A DNA stretch of 64,000 nt, taken from assembly GCA_023410535.1 (NCBI GenBank), contig JAEYPR010000010.1, positions 248,001 to 312,000 of the forward strand. The letters run 5' to 3'. Positions 46,204 through 56,816 of this stretch are shown piece after piece (within the stretch, counting starts at the first letter, position 1; every line of letters begins with the position of its first letter). The DNA comes from Bacillota bacterium. Its GTDB lineage: Bacteria; Bacillota; UBA4882; UBA8346. The notes beneath the pieces were generated by a model that was given only the letters and a program-made list of their open reading frames with translations, did not search any database and had not been told where the DNA came from. The position numbers and the translations under genes were made by a program.

Positions 46204-47028
46204 TTAGAAGTTGTATTTCACTCGAATTTGGTTGGTCATGTCAACGCTCTTGTCTTCGGATTCACCGAAAGTTCTTAATTCAGTTGACAGATTGTTGGTG
46301 AAGTTATAACCGACACGGGTTGCCCATGCCGCTTGATTGTCAGCAGCTTCCATGTCATATTCGCCACGAACATACGCTTTGTTCACGTTAACCAGAGCGC
46401 CAACTTTCGCAACATCAGCGTCATTGAAGTCTTTACCGTATTCGCCATAAACGTTTACGTTTTTGGTCGGTTGAGCGGAAACTTGCCATACCAATGAATC
46501 TTCCGGATTGGCTTCGTTCTTCTGATAGTTCACGCCAACGCTAGCAATACCCAAGTTGTAGTCGGCTTCAACCTGGTAGGCACCGGCATTGAAGTCGGAA
46601 TCGGCTTTCGGTTGGTAACCGATGGCCAAATTGATGTTTTCGCCAACTTTCGGCATAACTTTAATCGCTACCGGAGCCAACATTTCTTGGGTGCTGGAAT
46701 CCATGATGGTCATCACCGAAGGATTGTATTCGAATTGACCAACTTGGATATCGGCTAGTTTATTTTTATAAGTGAAGCTGGCTTCGTGAAGGTTAATTTC
46801 ATCGGTTGTTTGAGCCATATCCCGTTTCAATTGCAGGTGATAGTCAAGGTTTTTATCCAATTGACCGTCAAAGTTGATGATTCCCTGAGCTGAAGCATCG
46901 TCCTGAATCGAACCGGTTAACCCCATACCAAACTGAACTTCACCATTGACATTAGGAGCAGCGGAAACGGCTACTGCGGTAGATACTACTAAAGAGAATG
47001 TTACGATTGATGTTAATAACTTTTTCAA
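46204..47028 (-). CDS. Putative outer-membrane beta-barrel (porin-like) protein
   Basis: The 274-residue protein has a signal peptide (1-24, ending VSAA). The mature part is a row of alternating polar/hydrophobic strands (such as LDYHLQLKRDM, ASVGVNYQKNE, AYVRGEYDME) and ends IRVKYNF. A terminal phenylalanine after alternating residues is the BAM recognition signal of outer-membrane proteins. There is no SLH domain, unlike OmpM of Negativicutes. Translation starts at TTG (47028) with AGGAGG. It suggests a diderm envelope. Confidence 0.72.
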   Translation of the reverse strand: MKKLLTSIVTFSLVVSTAVAVSAAPNVNGEVQFGMGLTGSIQDDASAQGIINFDGQLDKNLDYHLQLKRDMAQTTDEINLHEASFTYKNKLADIQVGQFEYNPSVMTIMDSSTQEMLAPVAIKVMPKVGENINLAIGYQPKADSDFNAGAYQVEADYNLGIASVGVNYQKNEANPEDSLVWQVSAQPTKNVNVYGEYGKDFNDADVAKVGALVNVNKAYVRGEYDMEAADNQAAWATRVGYNFTNNLSTELRTFGESEDKSVDMTNQIRVKYNF

Positions 47029-47340
47029 AATGTGTGCCTCCTAAAGAATTATAATTTAATTTTTGCTGAGACGAAAACTGCGATTCATGGTAACAAGATT
47101 CTTTGGAGAAACAAGAAACATCTTTCGTTCTTCGCACCACTCCTTTCGCGATAAACAAATGGAATTCATGATACATAATTTGTTTACCGGCGTATGTGTT
47201 TTTCAAAGTTCATGAACTCATTCTACAGCTAGATGGCCATTTTGTGAATAGGCCAGATGTTTCATTAGTTTCACATAATTATGTTGCATTTTATAGTATT
47301 GATGGCACCGGTTGACATTTTAACGATTGCAACCTTTAAA
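47029..47340. other. Upstream region of the porin-like gene
   Basis: The 312-bp AT-rich gap should hold the promoter and a long leader of the porin-like gene. A minus-strand open frame at 46952-47206 overlaps the porin start and has no supporting ribosome site. I find no repeat or clear hairpin apart from the codY terminator beyond it. Confidence 0.45.
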
Positions 47341-47376
47341 AAGCGAAAAGCGCGCCGTTTGGCGCGCTTTTCGCTT
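47341..47376 (-). terminator. Terminator of codY
   Basis: AAGCGAAAAGCGCGCC and its complement form a perfect 16-bp stem around GTTT; the minus strand continues TTTTAAAGG. It is 7 bp past the codY stop. Confidence 0.88.
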
Positions 47377-47382
47377 CTATCA

Positions 47383-48120
47383 TCAATTATGGAAACGCTC
47401 AAATAATGCCTCAAGAAACTGCTGGTCTTTGATTTTGATATAGGTTCCTTTGATCCCTAATGACCGTGACTCAACCACTCCGGCGCTTTCTAATTTGCGC
47501 ATCGCATTGACGATCACCGAACGGGAGATGCCGATGCGATCCGCAACCTTACTGGCGATTAAAAAACCTTCCATGCCGTTGAGCGCTTCAAAGACATTGC
47601 GAATCGCTTTAATCTCGGAAAACGATAACGAATTAAGGACCTGTAACGCATTGAACGATTGGCGATCCGCCAAATCGGTCTTGAGACTTTGTTCATACAA
47701 ATGAATGCAAACTACCAATGCTGCCGTCTCCGCTAATATTAGCTCCTCGTTGGTAAGATGTCGTTCTTGAGCTAAAATCATATGACCGGAGGTAGCGTGC
47801 GTATTGCGAATCGGAATTAATGTCATAAAATGATACGGCAAGCTCAAATTAGGTTCATTCAAAAAGGAGCTGTCAACCGGCAAATTGGGAGTTGTTTCAA
47901 ATATAAAACTTAGTCGCTGTTTAAACTCAGGTTTTAATTCCGGTCTCCGCTGGGTTTCCGTCACCGGAAACAATCTGCTTTGACAGGAGATAATCTCACC
48001 ATTTTCACTGATCAGAAAAATTTCACAATGGATAATACCGGATATCTCTTTGACTAACTTTTCTAAATTAATATTGTCTAACTTAAGTAACCCCTTAACC
48101 GCATAAAAATTGTCAACCAT
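47383..48120 (-). CDS. codY: Global GTP/branched-chain amino-acid sensor CodY
   Basis: CodY represses stationary-phase and nutrient-uptake genes when GTP and isoleucine/valine are high. The 245-residue protein has an N-terminal GAF domain and a C-terminal winged helix (SKVADRIGISRSVIVNAMRK at about 190-209, then LESAGVVESRSLGIKGTYI). It sits downstream of xerC as in Bacillus, but hslV and hslU, which normally lie between, are missing. It could tie nitrogen and carbon status to other loci; no CodY box was identified here. Confidence 0.93.
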   Translation of the reverse strand: MVDNFYAVKGLLKLDNINLEKLVKEISGIIHCEIFLISENGEIISCQSRLFPVTETQRRPELKPEFKQRLSFIFETTPNLPVDSSFLNEPNLSLPYHFMTLIPIRNTHATSGHMILAQERHLTNEELILAETAALVVCIHLYEQSLKTDLADRQSFNALQVLNSLSFSEIKAIRNVFEALNGMEGFLIASKVADRIGISRSVIVNAMRKLESAGVVESRSLGIKGTYIKIKDQQFLEALFERFHN

Positions 48121-48202
48121 TTTTGTAATCGCTCCTTGATTCTAGAGATTTGAACCTCCCTGAAAGCGATTCCACTTTTCTCTCTACTATACGGGAATAA
48201 CG

Positions 48203-49117
48203 CTAAGCCCGTGGATGACTTTTAAGATACACTGAGCGAATCTTTTCTCGTGTCAAATGGGTATAAATTTGGGTTGTCGAGATATCAACATGACCTAATA
48301 ATTCTTGAACTACTCGTAAATCAGCTCCATTCTCCAACAAATGGGTGGCAAAGGTATGCCGAATAGTGTGCGGACTCACCTTGCGATTTAAGGCCAATTG
48401 CTGGATGTATTTATCAAACATTCGTTGGATACTTCGGCCGCTCAGCCTTGTCCCACGGAAATTCAGGAATACGTTGGTTACTGGTTTTGCTTGACTTGGC
48501 TTCTGTCTTCTTAATAAAGCCGGCCTCACCTCTCTTATATATTTATCTAAAGCGCGTCGCGCCGCTCCCCCGAGCGGAACCATTCTTTCTTTTGACCCCT
48601 TGCCAAATACCCGCAAATAACCGCGGGACATGTCAAGATCGGCCAAGTTCAAACCCACAACTTCCTGAAGGCGCAGACCGCTTGAGTATAAAAGTTCTAA
48701 AATCGCCAAATCCCGAACCTCAAGTTGCTTGTTACCGTTCGGTAATTCCAGCAAATCATTGACTTCCTGTTGCACTAAAAATTGAGGCAACCGTTTATCC
48801 CGTTTGGGTGAGGTTATCCCTAAAACCGGATTTTTCTCTAAGACCCCTTGTCGGCATAAAAATTTAAAAAATGAACGAATGCAAGCTAACTTTCTAGCCA
48901 TTGAACTCTTCGCATAATCACTCTGTTTCAGCAGCGATAGAAATTCCCGAATCATGATGTGGTCGACCGAGCCTAGATCATCAACATTTTTCCCCTTCAA
49001 AAAATCAATGAACTGACCAAGATCAAGCCCATAACTTTCAAGCGTTTTGGACGAATAATTCTTAGCGACACGAAGATTGGTTAAAAATTCATCGACGAAA
49101 TTTTCCAAAATCTTCAC
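48203..49117 (-). CDS. xerC: Tyrosine recombinase XerC
   Basis: The 304-residue recombinase resolves chromosome dimers. The N-terminal SAM-like domain is at about 1-90. Catalytic residues are in SSGLRLQEV (Arg), HTIRHTFATHLL (His, Arg) and GHVDISTTQIYTH (His, Tyr). Its place next to trmFO and topA marks it as the housekeeping XerC rather than a phage integrase. Confidence 0.92.
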   Translation of the reverse strand: MKILENFVDEFLTNLRVAKNYSSKTLESYGLDLGQFIDFLKGKNVDDLGSVDHIMIREFLSLLKQSDYAKSSMARKLACIRSFFKFLCRQGVLEKNPVLGITSPKRDKRLPQFLVQQEVNDLLELPNGNKQLEVRDLAILELLYSSGLRLQEVVGLNLADLDMSRGYLRVFGKGSKERMVPLGGAARRALDKYIREVRPALLRRQKPSQAKPVTNVFLNFRGTRLSGRSIQRMFDKYIQQLALNRKVSPHTIRHTFATHLLENGADLRVVQELLGHVDISTTQIYTHLTREKIRSVYLKSHPRA

Positions 49118-49207
49118 CTTGATATTAGCATATTAATTTGTTTTTAACAATAAAAAACCAAAGAATTATCTGTTTAATCTAAATAATTCAAACCTTACTC
49201 CAAAAAT

Positions 49208-50518
49208 TCAAAAAATTGTATCAAGTACATTTTTCTGTAGAATATCCAACGCTCGCTGGGAAAGATGCAAATAACGTTCCTTTTTGTTTTTGATTCGCTC
49301 GCCTAACGGAGGTATTAACCCGAAATTGATATTCATCGGTTGAAAGTACCGTGAATCGGCATTGCAAATATAATGGGCCAAAGCTCCGGTCGCCGTCTCA
49401 TGCGGAAAGGTGAGCAGTTCGGCTCCCTGGATTAAACGGGAACAATTGATTCCTGCCACCAACCCGGCGCTGATTGATTCGACATAACCTTCAACTCCGG
49501 TAATTTGACCCGCAAAAAATAGATCGGAACGAAACTTGGTTTGATACGTCGGTCGCAATACGGTCGGTGAGTTGATATAGGTGTTCCGGTGCATCACTCC
49601 ATAGCGGACAAACTCGGCATTCTCTAATCCAGGAATCATCCGAAAGACCCGTTTCTGCTCACCCCATTTTAAATGAGTTTGGAAACCAACCAAATTATAT
49701 AAATTTCCATCCCGGTCTTCCGGGCGGAGTTGCACAAGCGCATACGGCCAACGCCCCGTACGCGGGTCGTCGATGCCAACCGGTTTCATCGGGCCGTAAC
49801 GCAGCGTATCCGGTCCGCGTTTTCCCAAGATTTCCACCGGCATGCAACCCTCAAAAAAAATCGCCCGTTCATCGGGCAGATGAGCCTCGGAAACCTCAGC
49901 CTCGGTTAATTCCTTCCAAAACCTTTCATATTCCGCTTTGGTAAAAGGGCAATTGAGATAAACGCCATCCCCTTTATCATAACGCGACGCCTCAAAAACC
50001 AGATCGCGATTCAGCGATTCTGCCGTGACAATCGGAGCCGCCGCATCATAAAAATAGAAATACTGCTGTCCGGTTTGCGCTTGGATCGCCGTTGCCAAGT
50101 CTGGTGAAGTTAAAGGCCCGGTAGCTATGATTACCGGACCATCGGGGATCGCAATGACTTCTTCACGGATGATCTCAATTAACGGCTGTTCCGCAAGGGT
50201 GGTCGAGATGTATTTTGAAAACGCCCCGCGATCAACAGCCAATGCGCCGCCAGCCGGTACTCTGGTTGCGTCGGCAGCCCGCATCACTAAAGAATTCATC
50301 CGCCGCAATTCTTCTTTTAAAAGACCGACGGCATTTTCCAACGAAGCGCCCCGTAAGGAGTTGCTACAAACCAATTCGGCAAATTCCCCGGTATGATGCG
50401 CCGGGGTCATCTTTTGCGGACGCATTTCGTATAAACGAACCGGTATATTTCTTTGGGCTAATTGCCAAGCGGCTTCTGATCCCGCCAACCCGGCCCCGAT
50501 CACATGCACAACAGTCAT
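49208..50518 (-). CDS. trmFO: Folate/FAD-dependent tRNA U54 methyltransferase
   Basis: TrmFO makes ribothymidine at position 54 of tRNAs using methylenetetrahydrofolate and FADH2. The 436-residue protein has the N-terminal FAD motif [14 protein letters not shown] (about 8-21), the LVCSNSLRG motif with a catalytic cysteine near 52, and [14 protein letters not shown] near 340. Its ATG overlaps the topA stop codon by 4 bp (ATGA), so the two are coupled. Confidence 0.96.
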   Translation of the reverse strand: MTVVHVIGAGLAGSEAAWQLAQRNIPVRLYEMRPQKMTPAHHTGEFAELVCSNSLRGASLENAVGLLKEELRRMNSLVMRAADATRVPAGGALAVDRGAFSKYISTTLAEQPLIEIIREEVIAIPDGPVIIATGPLTSPDLATAIQAQTGQQYFYFYDAAAPIVTAESLNRDLVFEASRYDKGDGVYLNCPFTKAEYERFWKELTEAEVSEAHLPDERAIFFEGCMPVEILGKRGPDTLRYGPMKPVGIDDPRTGRWPYALVQLRPEDRDGNLYNLVGFQTHLKWGEQKRVFRMIPGLENAEFVRYGVMHRNTYINSPTVLRPTYQTKFRSDLFFAGQITGVEGYVESISAGLVAGINCSRLIQGAELLTFPHETATGALAHYICNADSRYFQPMNINFGLIPPLGERIKNKKERYLHLSQRALDILQKNVLDTIF

Positions 50519-52614
50519 TCGTTCCCACCTTCGGTCAGTTCAATCGTGTAGCCACAGTTGGTATTGGTACAAGTGACTTGTTTGTTTTGGCTCTTACCAC
50601 CCTTAACGGTGCACATTGAACCGCACTCGGGGCAGGCTTCTTTATACGGGCGTTCCCATGTAACGAAGTCACATTCGGGATATTTATTGCACCCATAGAA
50701 CATCCGGCCTTTTTTCGATTTGCGTTCGACAACCTCGCCTTGACCGCACTTGGGACATTTTAACCCTAAGACCTTCCGTAACGGTTTGGCGTTTTTGCAT
50801 TCGGGATAACCGGGACAGGCCAGGAATTTACCGAAACGGCCGTATTTGTAGACCATCGTGCGACCGCATTTTTCACATTTTTCATCGCTTTCCTCCACCG
50901 GAACTTCAACGCGTTCAACCGTTTCTTTGGCTTGCGCCAGTTCTTCGCTGAAGGTTCCGTAAAAATCGGCCAATACCTTAACCCAATCCACATTTCCTTC
51001 GGCGATTTGGTCAAGTTTTTCTTCCATTTCGGCGGTGAACTCATAGTCAATGATCTGGCCAAACTTTTGTTTTAAAAGGTCAACAACCACTTGACCAAGA
51101 TCAGTTGGCTTAAACCGTTTTTCTTCAATTAAGACATAATTACGCTTGATAATCGTATCAATGGTCGGAGCAAACGTGCTAGGCCGGCCGATCCCTTTCT
51201 CCTCAAGCGTTTTGATCAGCGTTGCCTCGGTATAACGTGGCGGGGGCTGCGTAAAATGCTGTTTGGGATCGATCTTGCCAAGCGTTACCGTCTCGCCCTC
51301 AGCCAACTCTGGCAAACTTCCCTCTTCTTCCGGTGAATCATCGTCAATTCCTTCCTGGTAAACCTCAAGAAAACCGGAAAACTTTAATACACTGCCATTG
51401 GCCCGGAAAGTAAAGTCGCCGCCTTTGATCTCAACGCCAACCGTATCCATTACGGCCGGACGCATTTGACTGGCGACAAAACGAGCCCAAATCAATTGGT
51501 AAAGTCGGAACTGGTCGCGCGACAAAAATGGTTTGACCTCTTCCGGCGTTCTGCCCACTTGCGTTGGGCGAATCGCCTCATGAGCTTCCTGCGCGCCGGC
51601 GGTTTTTGTCTTGTAAACCGGGGACTTGTCGGGTAAAAATTCATTGCCGTACCGTTCTTTGATAGTATCTCTCGCGGCAACCTGAGCTTCTTCGGCAATC
51701 CGCACCGAGTCGGTTCTCATATAAGTGATCAATCCATCGCTGCCGGCATCGCCCAACTCGATTCCTTCATAAAGTTGTTGGGCCAACATCATCGTCTTTT
51801 TAGCGCCAAAACCAAGCTTACGCGCAGCTTCTTGCTGCAAACTGCTGGTCGTAAAGGGCGCTGCCGGATAGCGTAATTTTTCTTTCCGTTTGACCTCTGT
51901 GATCGCATATTGATGCTTTTTCAATTCAGCCGCAATCGCCGTTGCTGCTTCAGCATTGGCAATCTCCAGCTTTTTTTTGCCCCGGGAGGTTAGTTTGGCA
52001 GTAAACGCTACCTTTTTGGCAGTTTTAAAATCACCGATAATTGTCCAATATTCTTCCTGAACAAAGTCGCGAATCTCTTGTTCCCGTTCACAGATCAAAC
52101 GAACCGCGACCGATTGGACGCGACCGGCGCTTAAGCCCCGCCGGACCTTTCGCCATAATAACGGACTCAGTTCATAGCCGACGATGCGGTCAAGAATCCG
52201 CCGCGCCTGTTGCGCATTGACTTTATCAATATCAATCGGACGGGGATTCTTTAAAGAGTTCTCAACCGCCCGTTTTGTAATCTCATGAAATTCAACCCGC
52301 TGGCAGCGTTCTTGCTTCAAATCTAAGATATTAGCCAAATGCCAGGAAATCGCTTCCCCTTCACGGTCAGGGTCGGTGGCGAGAAAGATTGAATCCGCTT
52401 TTTTAGCTGATTCCTTAAGTTCTTGAATAATCTTACCTTTGCCACGGATATTAATATATTTCGGTTTAAAACCGTTTTGAACATCCACGCCAAATTGGCT
52501 TTTGGGAAGATCCACAATATGACCCATAGACGCTCGAACCATATACTTCTTACCTAAGTACTTCTCAATTGTTTTTGCTTTGGCCGGTGACTCAACGATT
52601 ACCAATGATTTCAC
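50515..52614 (-). CDS. topA: DNA topoisomerase I
   Basis: TopA relaxes negative supercoils. The product (about 699 residues) starts [21 protein letters not shown] from a GTG at 52614 preceded by GGAGGT; the GTG at 52629 overlaps that site. The TOPRIM acidic motif is DPDREGEAI, the active tyrosine is in ITYMRTDS, and the C-terminus has three four-cysteine zinc domains (CEKCGR, CPKCGQG, CPECGS). It is first in topA-trmFO-xerC. Confidence 0.96.
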   Translation of the reverse strand: MKSLVIVESPAKAKTIEKYLGKKYMVRASMGHIVDLPKSQFGVDVQNGFKPKYINIRGKGKIIQELKESAKKADSIFLATDPDREGEAISWHLANILDLKQERCQRVEFHEITKRAVENSLKNPRPIDIDKVNAQQARRILDRIVGYELSPLLWRKVRRGLSAGRVQSVAVRLICEREQEIRDFVQEEYWTIIGDFKTAKKVAFTAKLTSRGKKKLEIANAEAATAIAAELKKHQYAITEVKRKEKLRYPAAPFTTSSLQQEAARKLGFGAKKTMMLAQQLYEGIELGDAGSDGLITYMRTDSVRIAEEAQVAARDTIKERYGNEFLPDKSPVYKTKTAGAQEAHEAIRPTQVGRTPEEVKPFLSRDQFRLYQLIWARFVASQMRPAVMDTVGVEIKGGDFTFRANGSVLKFSGFLEVYQEGIDDDSPEEEGSLPELAEGETVTLGKIDPKQHFTQPPPRYTEATLIKTLEEKGIGRPSTFAPTIDTIIKRNYVLIEEKRFKPTDLGQVVVDLLKQKFGQIIDYEFTAEMEEKLDQIAEGNVDWVKVLADFYGTFSEELAQAKETVERVEVPVEESDEKCEKCGRTMVYKYGRFGKFLACPGYPECKNAKPLRKVLGLKCPKCGQGEVVERKSKKGRMFYGCNKYPECDFVTWERPYKEACPECGSMCTVKGGKSQNKQVTCTNTNCGYTIELTEGGNE

Positions 52615-52698
52615 AAAAGATACCTCCACCCAGATGAACGTGTTTCACAAAATTAGCAACGTCAGCAATTAAGTTTACAAAACACTGATAAAAATTCA

Positions 52699-52723
52699 TA
52701 AAAAAAGGGTTATTCGCTAACCC
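52699..52723 (-). terminator. Terminator of smg
   Basis: GGGTTA pairs with TAACCC around a 5-nt loop; the minus strand continues TTTTTTTATG. It is 11 bp past the smg stop codon. Confidence 0.78.
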
Positions 52724-52733
52724 ATGTAGACGG

Positions 52734-53198
52734 TTAATTTAATGCAAGACATGACTCCATCTCTTGCGGATGGTAAAGAATTAATATTAATCGTTCCTCA
52801 TCCTGAATCACTTTATGCAGGATTAACTCCAGTTCTTTTAATCCGACTTCCGCAATTTCTAAGTCAACTGCTTCACTCATTATTTTCTCGCGTTCAACCG
52901 CTGAAATCAGATTAAAGTTGCTTAACCGTAAAATTTCACTCTGACAGGCTATGGAAAGTTTCCGGGTTTCGGCTTTACTAAAAATGCGATACCCGTTGTT
53001 GCCAAGGTTATGCTCCGCAACACTGGTTTTTAAACTCGTCGGAATCGAGTAAAGGAGTCGAAAAGCCGCCTCGATTTCATTGGGTTGATAGCCCAACTCG
53101 ATTAGGTCGGCGATTAAATTTCTTTCAGAAATTGAACTGTCTCCTTGGAATAAAACTTGTTTCATCACATAATTGGCGATTTCCATAACACGTTCCAT
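52734..53198 (-). CDS. smg: Smg/DUF494 family protein
   Basis: The 154-residue helical protein starts MERVMEIANYVMKQVLF and has LIELGYQPNEIEAAFRLL and the late VGLKELELILHKVI, matching the Smg (DUF494) family. Smg is often beside dprA and topA, as here. Its role is not known. It has its own terminator, so it is separate from topA. Confidence 0.82.
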   Translation of the reverse strand: MERVMEIANYVMKQVLFQGDSSISERNLIADLIELGYQPNEIEAAFRLLYSIPTSLKTSVAEHNLGNNGYRIFSKAETRKLSIACQSEILRLSNFNLISAVEREKIMSEAVDLEIAEVGLKELELILHKVIQDEERLILILYHPQEMESCLALN

Positions 53199-53351
53199 GG
53201 TTTCATCCCCTTATCTGGGCTAATAACTAATCTTTCGGCACAGAAAAGGAACTCCTTTAGACTAAAAGGTTTCCAACCCTTCCGTTTCTACCCTTTACGA
53301 GAACGGTAATTTTAATCATAGTATATAATAAAATCTAGTAATTTGTAACAA

Positions 53352-54437
53352 TTATTTTATCCGGATATATAACTGTCCCGGGAAACGTTTAACAATCCCC
53401 TGCAATTCCAAATTGATCAACACCACATTGAGGGTCGCGGAACCAACGCCGCTGCGACGTAATATCTGATCAATATGTAAAGGTTCGCGGCTCATTGTTT
53501 CCAATACTTGTTGCTCGGTCGGATCCTCCGATTGGACCAACGCCGCCGCCACTTCAGCCGCTTCCAAACGGGGAATGGCCAACTCGTCTAAAACATCTCC
53601 AAAATTCTCGATTAATTTGGCGCCTTGACGAATCAGTTTGTGCGGTCCTTTACTTCCATCGTTTCCGATATTTCCGGGAACGGCGAATACTTCTCTCCCT
53701 TGCTCCGCGGCAAATCCGGCAGTGATCAAGGAACCGCTGTCCTCAGCCGCTTCCACGACCACGACGCCCAAACTCAAGCCGCTGATAATGCGGTTTCGAG
53801 CTGGAAAATTGGCGGCGTGAGGTTTGGTGCCCAAAGCGTATTCACTAATAACCACTCCATGCGCGGCGATCTGCTCCATCAACCGTTGATTCTCCGCCGG
53901 ATAGACAATGTCCACTCCGCAACCTAACACAGCAACCGTACGGCCATTTGCTTCCAAGGCGCCTTGGTGCGCTTGGGAATCAATCCCACGAGCCATTCCG
54001 CTGACGACGGTTAACCCTTGATAACTGAGATTCACAGCCAGGTCCCGTGCCGTGTACTCCCCTTGGGGTGACGGATTGCGCGTGCCTACGATTGCAATTG
54101 CCATGTCGTCCCCATACTCAAAGCCTCCCCAGGCATACAAAAGCGGAGGTGGATCGGCGATCTTCTTTAAAAGCGGGGGATATTTGGGGTCCGAAAAACA
54201 ATAAATCCGAAACCCGCGGCGTTCAATTTTTTTCAATTCAACTTCCGGGTCCCAGACTTGAGTCTTTAGTTTATAATTGACATTTTTTACACCGATCAGT
54301 TGGCTTAATTGGTCAGAGGAAGCGTTCCAAGCCTCTTCCATACTACCAAATTCTTCGAGCAACTTAAAAAAGCGACTTGAGCCGATCCCGGGAACACGAT
54401 TCCACCAAAGCCAATATTTGAGCTCCTCCGATTGCAT
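53352..54437 (-). CDS. dprA: DNA-processing protein DprA
   Basis: DprA loads RecA on incoming single-stranded DNA during transformation. The 361-residue protein has a Rossmann-type core with VGTRNPSPQG, GMARGIDSQAH and NFPARNRIISGLS (about 115-235), and a C-terminal winged-helix (EPLHIDQILRRSGV). With comFB in the window it hints at natural competence, though dprA is also common in non-competent species. GGAGGTGG precedes the ATG. Confidence 0.95.
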   Translation of the reverse strand: MQSEELKYWLWWNRVPGIGSSRFFKLLEEFGSMEEAWNASSDQLSQLIGVKNVNYKLKTQVWDPEVELKKIERRGFRIYCFSDPKYPPLLKKIADPPPLLYAWGGFEYGDDMAIAIVGTRNPSPQGEYTARDLAVNLSYQGLTVVSGMARGIDSQAHQGALEANGRTVAVLGCGVDIVYPAENQRLMEQIAAHGVVISEYALGTKPHAANFPARNRIISGLSLGVVVVEAAEDSGSLITAGFAAEQGREVFAVPGNIGNDGSKGPHKLIRQGAKLIENFGDVLDELAIPRLEAAEVAAALVQSEDPTEQQVLETMSREPLHIDQILRRSGVGSATLNVVLINLELQGIVKRFPGQLYIRIK

Positions 54438-54712
54438 GACGCCACCTCCACCTATTTAATTCGTGGAAATGTCTACCATTCCTGCAAAATTTTCATACGT
54501 TTCATCATTCGAACGGATTTTCACGATTACTTATGCTGAACTACCGTCAGTAATTTGCCCTCCCGGCGCCGCTTGTAAATTAGAAAAGTAGCTTCAATCA
54601 TTAATTTCGACCTAGCTGGAATTTTCAATTTACCTTAGCTTTAGTTGCCAGCATGATTTGTTCATTTTCTCAAAATACTATGAACAACTTATTTGGCAAG
54701 GAGTTGTTTTGT

Positions 54713-54934
54713 TTGAATCAAGACCATGAACATATCTATTTATGCCCACGTTGCGGCGTCGATACGCTTCATAATACGATTAATCGAAAAAACGATGTGT
54801 ACGGCATCGTTTGTACCAATTGCCATACTCCATCGTTGGTTCGAAAAGAAATATTAACCTATCATCAATTAAAATGGGAGGACGAGTTGCGTTTAATCCT
54901 CAATAACCTGGATAATCCCTTTGATGACCATTAA
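54713..54934 (+). CDS. Small zinc-ribbon protein, 73 residues
   Basis: Two CxxC pairs (CPRCGVDT near 11 and CTNCHTP near 34) make a probable zinc ribbon, followed by an acidic helical tail ending DNPFDDH. I start it at the TTG at 54713, since AAGGAG lies 9 nt upstream; a longer frame to 54653 has no ribosome site. It is convergent with rnj, one base apart. The family is not recognised. Confidence 0.65.
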   Translation: MNQDHEHIYLCPRCGVDTLHNTINRKNDVYGIVCTNCHTPSLVRKEILTYHQLKWEDELRLILNNLDNPFDDH

Positions 54935-54935
54935 T

Positions 54936-56615
54936 TTAAACTTCCATAATAATCGGAAGAATCATAGGGCGCCGTTTCATCCGTCCGTAAAGGTGTTTGC
55001 TTAGAACCTCGCGAATCTGATTTTTCATGGTAGCCCAATCAGAATTTTGAGAACAATTTTCGATTGCCGTCTTGACTTTCTCTTTGGCTTCTTCAATTAA
55101 TTCCTCTGATTCACGCACATATACAAAACCCCGCGAAACAATATCCGGTCCGGCCATAATTTTCCCCGTCTCTTTTTCAATGGTCACAACCACAATTAAG
55201 ATCCCGTCTTGGGAAAGTTGTTTCCGGTCGCGCAAGACGATATTTCCGACGTCCCCCACGCCAAGCCCGTCAACGAAGATCCGGCCCGAGGCGACTTTAC
55301 TGGCAACACGGATCCGTTCTCCCGTTACCTCAACGACATCCCCATTTTCGGCAATTAAGACGTTTTCGCTATCAATTCCAACCTCAACCGCCAAATGGGC
55401 ATGTTGAACCAAATGACGGTATTCACCGTGAACCGGAAGGAAAAAGTGGGGTTTGACCAGGTTAATCATTAGCTTCTGCTCTTCCTGACTGGCATGGCCG
55501 GAGACATGGATTCCGGAATCAGATTCATAAATCACGATAGCCCCTTGTTTAAAAAGATGGTTGATGGTCCGGGCGACCAGCTTTTCGTTGCCCGGAATCG
55601 TTGAAGCAGAGATCAGAACGGTATCGCCGGGAATAATATTGATTTTACGGTGATCGGAGGTTGCCATCCGGGTTAAGGCCGACATCGGTTCGCCTTGAGT
55701 TCCCGTGGTAATAATCGCGATGCGATTCACGGGATAGCGATCGATATCGTCAATATCCACGATTAATCCTTCCGGAACCTTCAAATAGCCAAGCTCCATT
55801 GCGATGGAAACGACATTAACCATACTTCGCCCGACTAAGGCAATTTTTCGGTCGTGATTGAACGCGGTATCCATAATCTGTTGAATTCGGTGAATATTCG
55901 AAGCGAAAGTTGCCACAAGAATCCGACCGGCCGCCTGCACAAAAAGCTCTTTGAAATTTTTGCTTAACTCCCGTTCCGATGGAGTATAGCCATCGCGCTC
56001 AACATTGGTACTGTCGGAAAGTAACACCAAGACGCCTTTATCTCCCAGTTCCGCCAGTTTCCGAAAGTCAGTAACTTTCCCGTCCACCGGAGTGTGATCG
56101 AATTTAAAATCAGCGGTATGTAATACCACACCAACCGGCGTGTGAATGGCCAAGGCAACCACATCGGCAATGCTATGATTGACATGAATGAATTCAACGG
56201 AAAAGTTGCCGATTTCGACTTCATCACCCGCTTTCACGCAAACAGTGTGAACGTCATGAACCATATTGTGTTCTTCAAACTTACCCTTAGCCAAACCTAA
56301 AGTCAATTTGGTTCCATAGACCGGTACATTTAGTTGTTTCAAAATATACGGCAACGCGCCAATATGATCTTCATGTCCATGCGTAAGCAAAATGGCCCGA
56401 ACTCGGTCCCGGTTCTCTAATAAATACGAAATATCCGGAATGACCAAATCAATCCCCAACATATCCTCATCAGGAAACATTAAACCCGCGTCAATCACTA
56501 AGATTTCGCGGTTGTATTCGATCGCCATCATGTTTTTGCCAATTTCCCCAAGTCCGCCCAGGGGAATCAACAACACACGATCTTGTTTATTAAACAGGCC
56601 CAATAAAAAAAACAC
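54936..56615 (-). CDS. rnj: Ribonuclease J
   Basis: RNase J is a 5'-3' exo- and endonuclease central to Bacillota mRNA decay. The product of about 555-559 residues has a metallo-beta-lactamase core with HGHEDHIG (about 79-86), a beta-CASP domain and HVSGHAS near 375, and a C-terminal domain. The start is unclear: a GTG at 56615 lies inside GGAGGTG, and a TTG at 56603 is 11-12 nt downstream of that site and may be the true start. It has a leader of almost 200 nt. Confidence 0.95.
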   Translation of the reverse strand: MFFLLGLFNKQDRVLLIPLGGLGEIGKNMMAIEYNREILVIDAGLMFPDEDMLGIDLVIPDISYLLENRDRVRAILLTHGHEDHIGALPYILKQLNVPVYGTKLTLGLAKGKFEEHNMVHDVHTVCVKAGDEVEIGNFSVEFIHVNHSIADVVALAIHTPVGVVLHTADFKFDHTPVDGKVTDFRKLAELGDKGVLVLLSDSTNVERDGYTPSERELSKNFKELFVQAAGRILVATFASNIHRIQQIMDTAFNHDRKIALVGRSMVNVVSIAMELGYLKVPEGLIVDIDDIDRYPVNRIAIITTGTQGEPMSALTRMATSDHRKINIIPGDTVLISASTIPGNEKLVARTINHLFKQGAIVIYESDSGIHVSGHASQEEQKLMINLVKPHFFLPVHGEYRHLVQHAHLAVEVGIDSENVLIAENGDVVEVTGERIRVASKVASGRIFVDGLGVGDVGNIVLRDRKQLSQDGILIVVVTIEKETGKIMAGPDIVSRGFVYVRESEELIEEAKEKVKTAIENCSQNSDWATMKNQIREVLSKHLYGRMKRRPMILPIIMEV

Positions 56616-56816
56616 CTCCGTTTTGTGCTGTACAATTTCGGTTTAGCATGCCAACAACCAATCTGCACGACAATATAGGGCCCCACCGCCGGTCGACCAC
56701 ATTACACCCTCTTGGTTATTGGTTTCGATCGAGTTTGATCCGCAGGGTACTCGATAACCCGCTACATGTAAACTTACCTTGCCGTTCCAAAGTGCCGCAC
56801 AATAATATGGAATTTA
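56616..56816 (-). other. Long rnj leader
   Basis: The GC-richer 5' UTR contains possible stems (for example GGGTTATCGAGTACCC and GGTCGACC) but no motif I can name. A plus-strand frame at 56648-56881 overlaps it without a ribosome site. Confidence 0.4.

Noticed and set aside
46952..47206. 84-codon minus-strand frame over the porin start
   Set aside because: It overlaps the porin signal-peptide codons in another frame and starts without a ribosome site.
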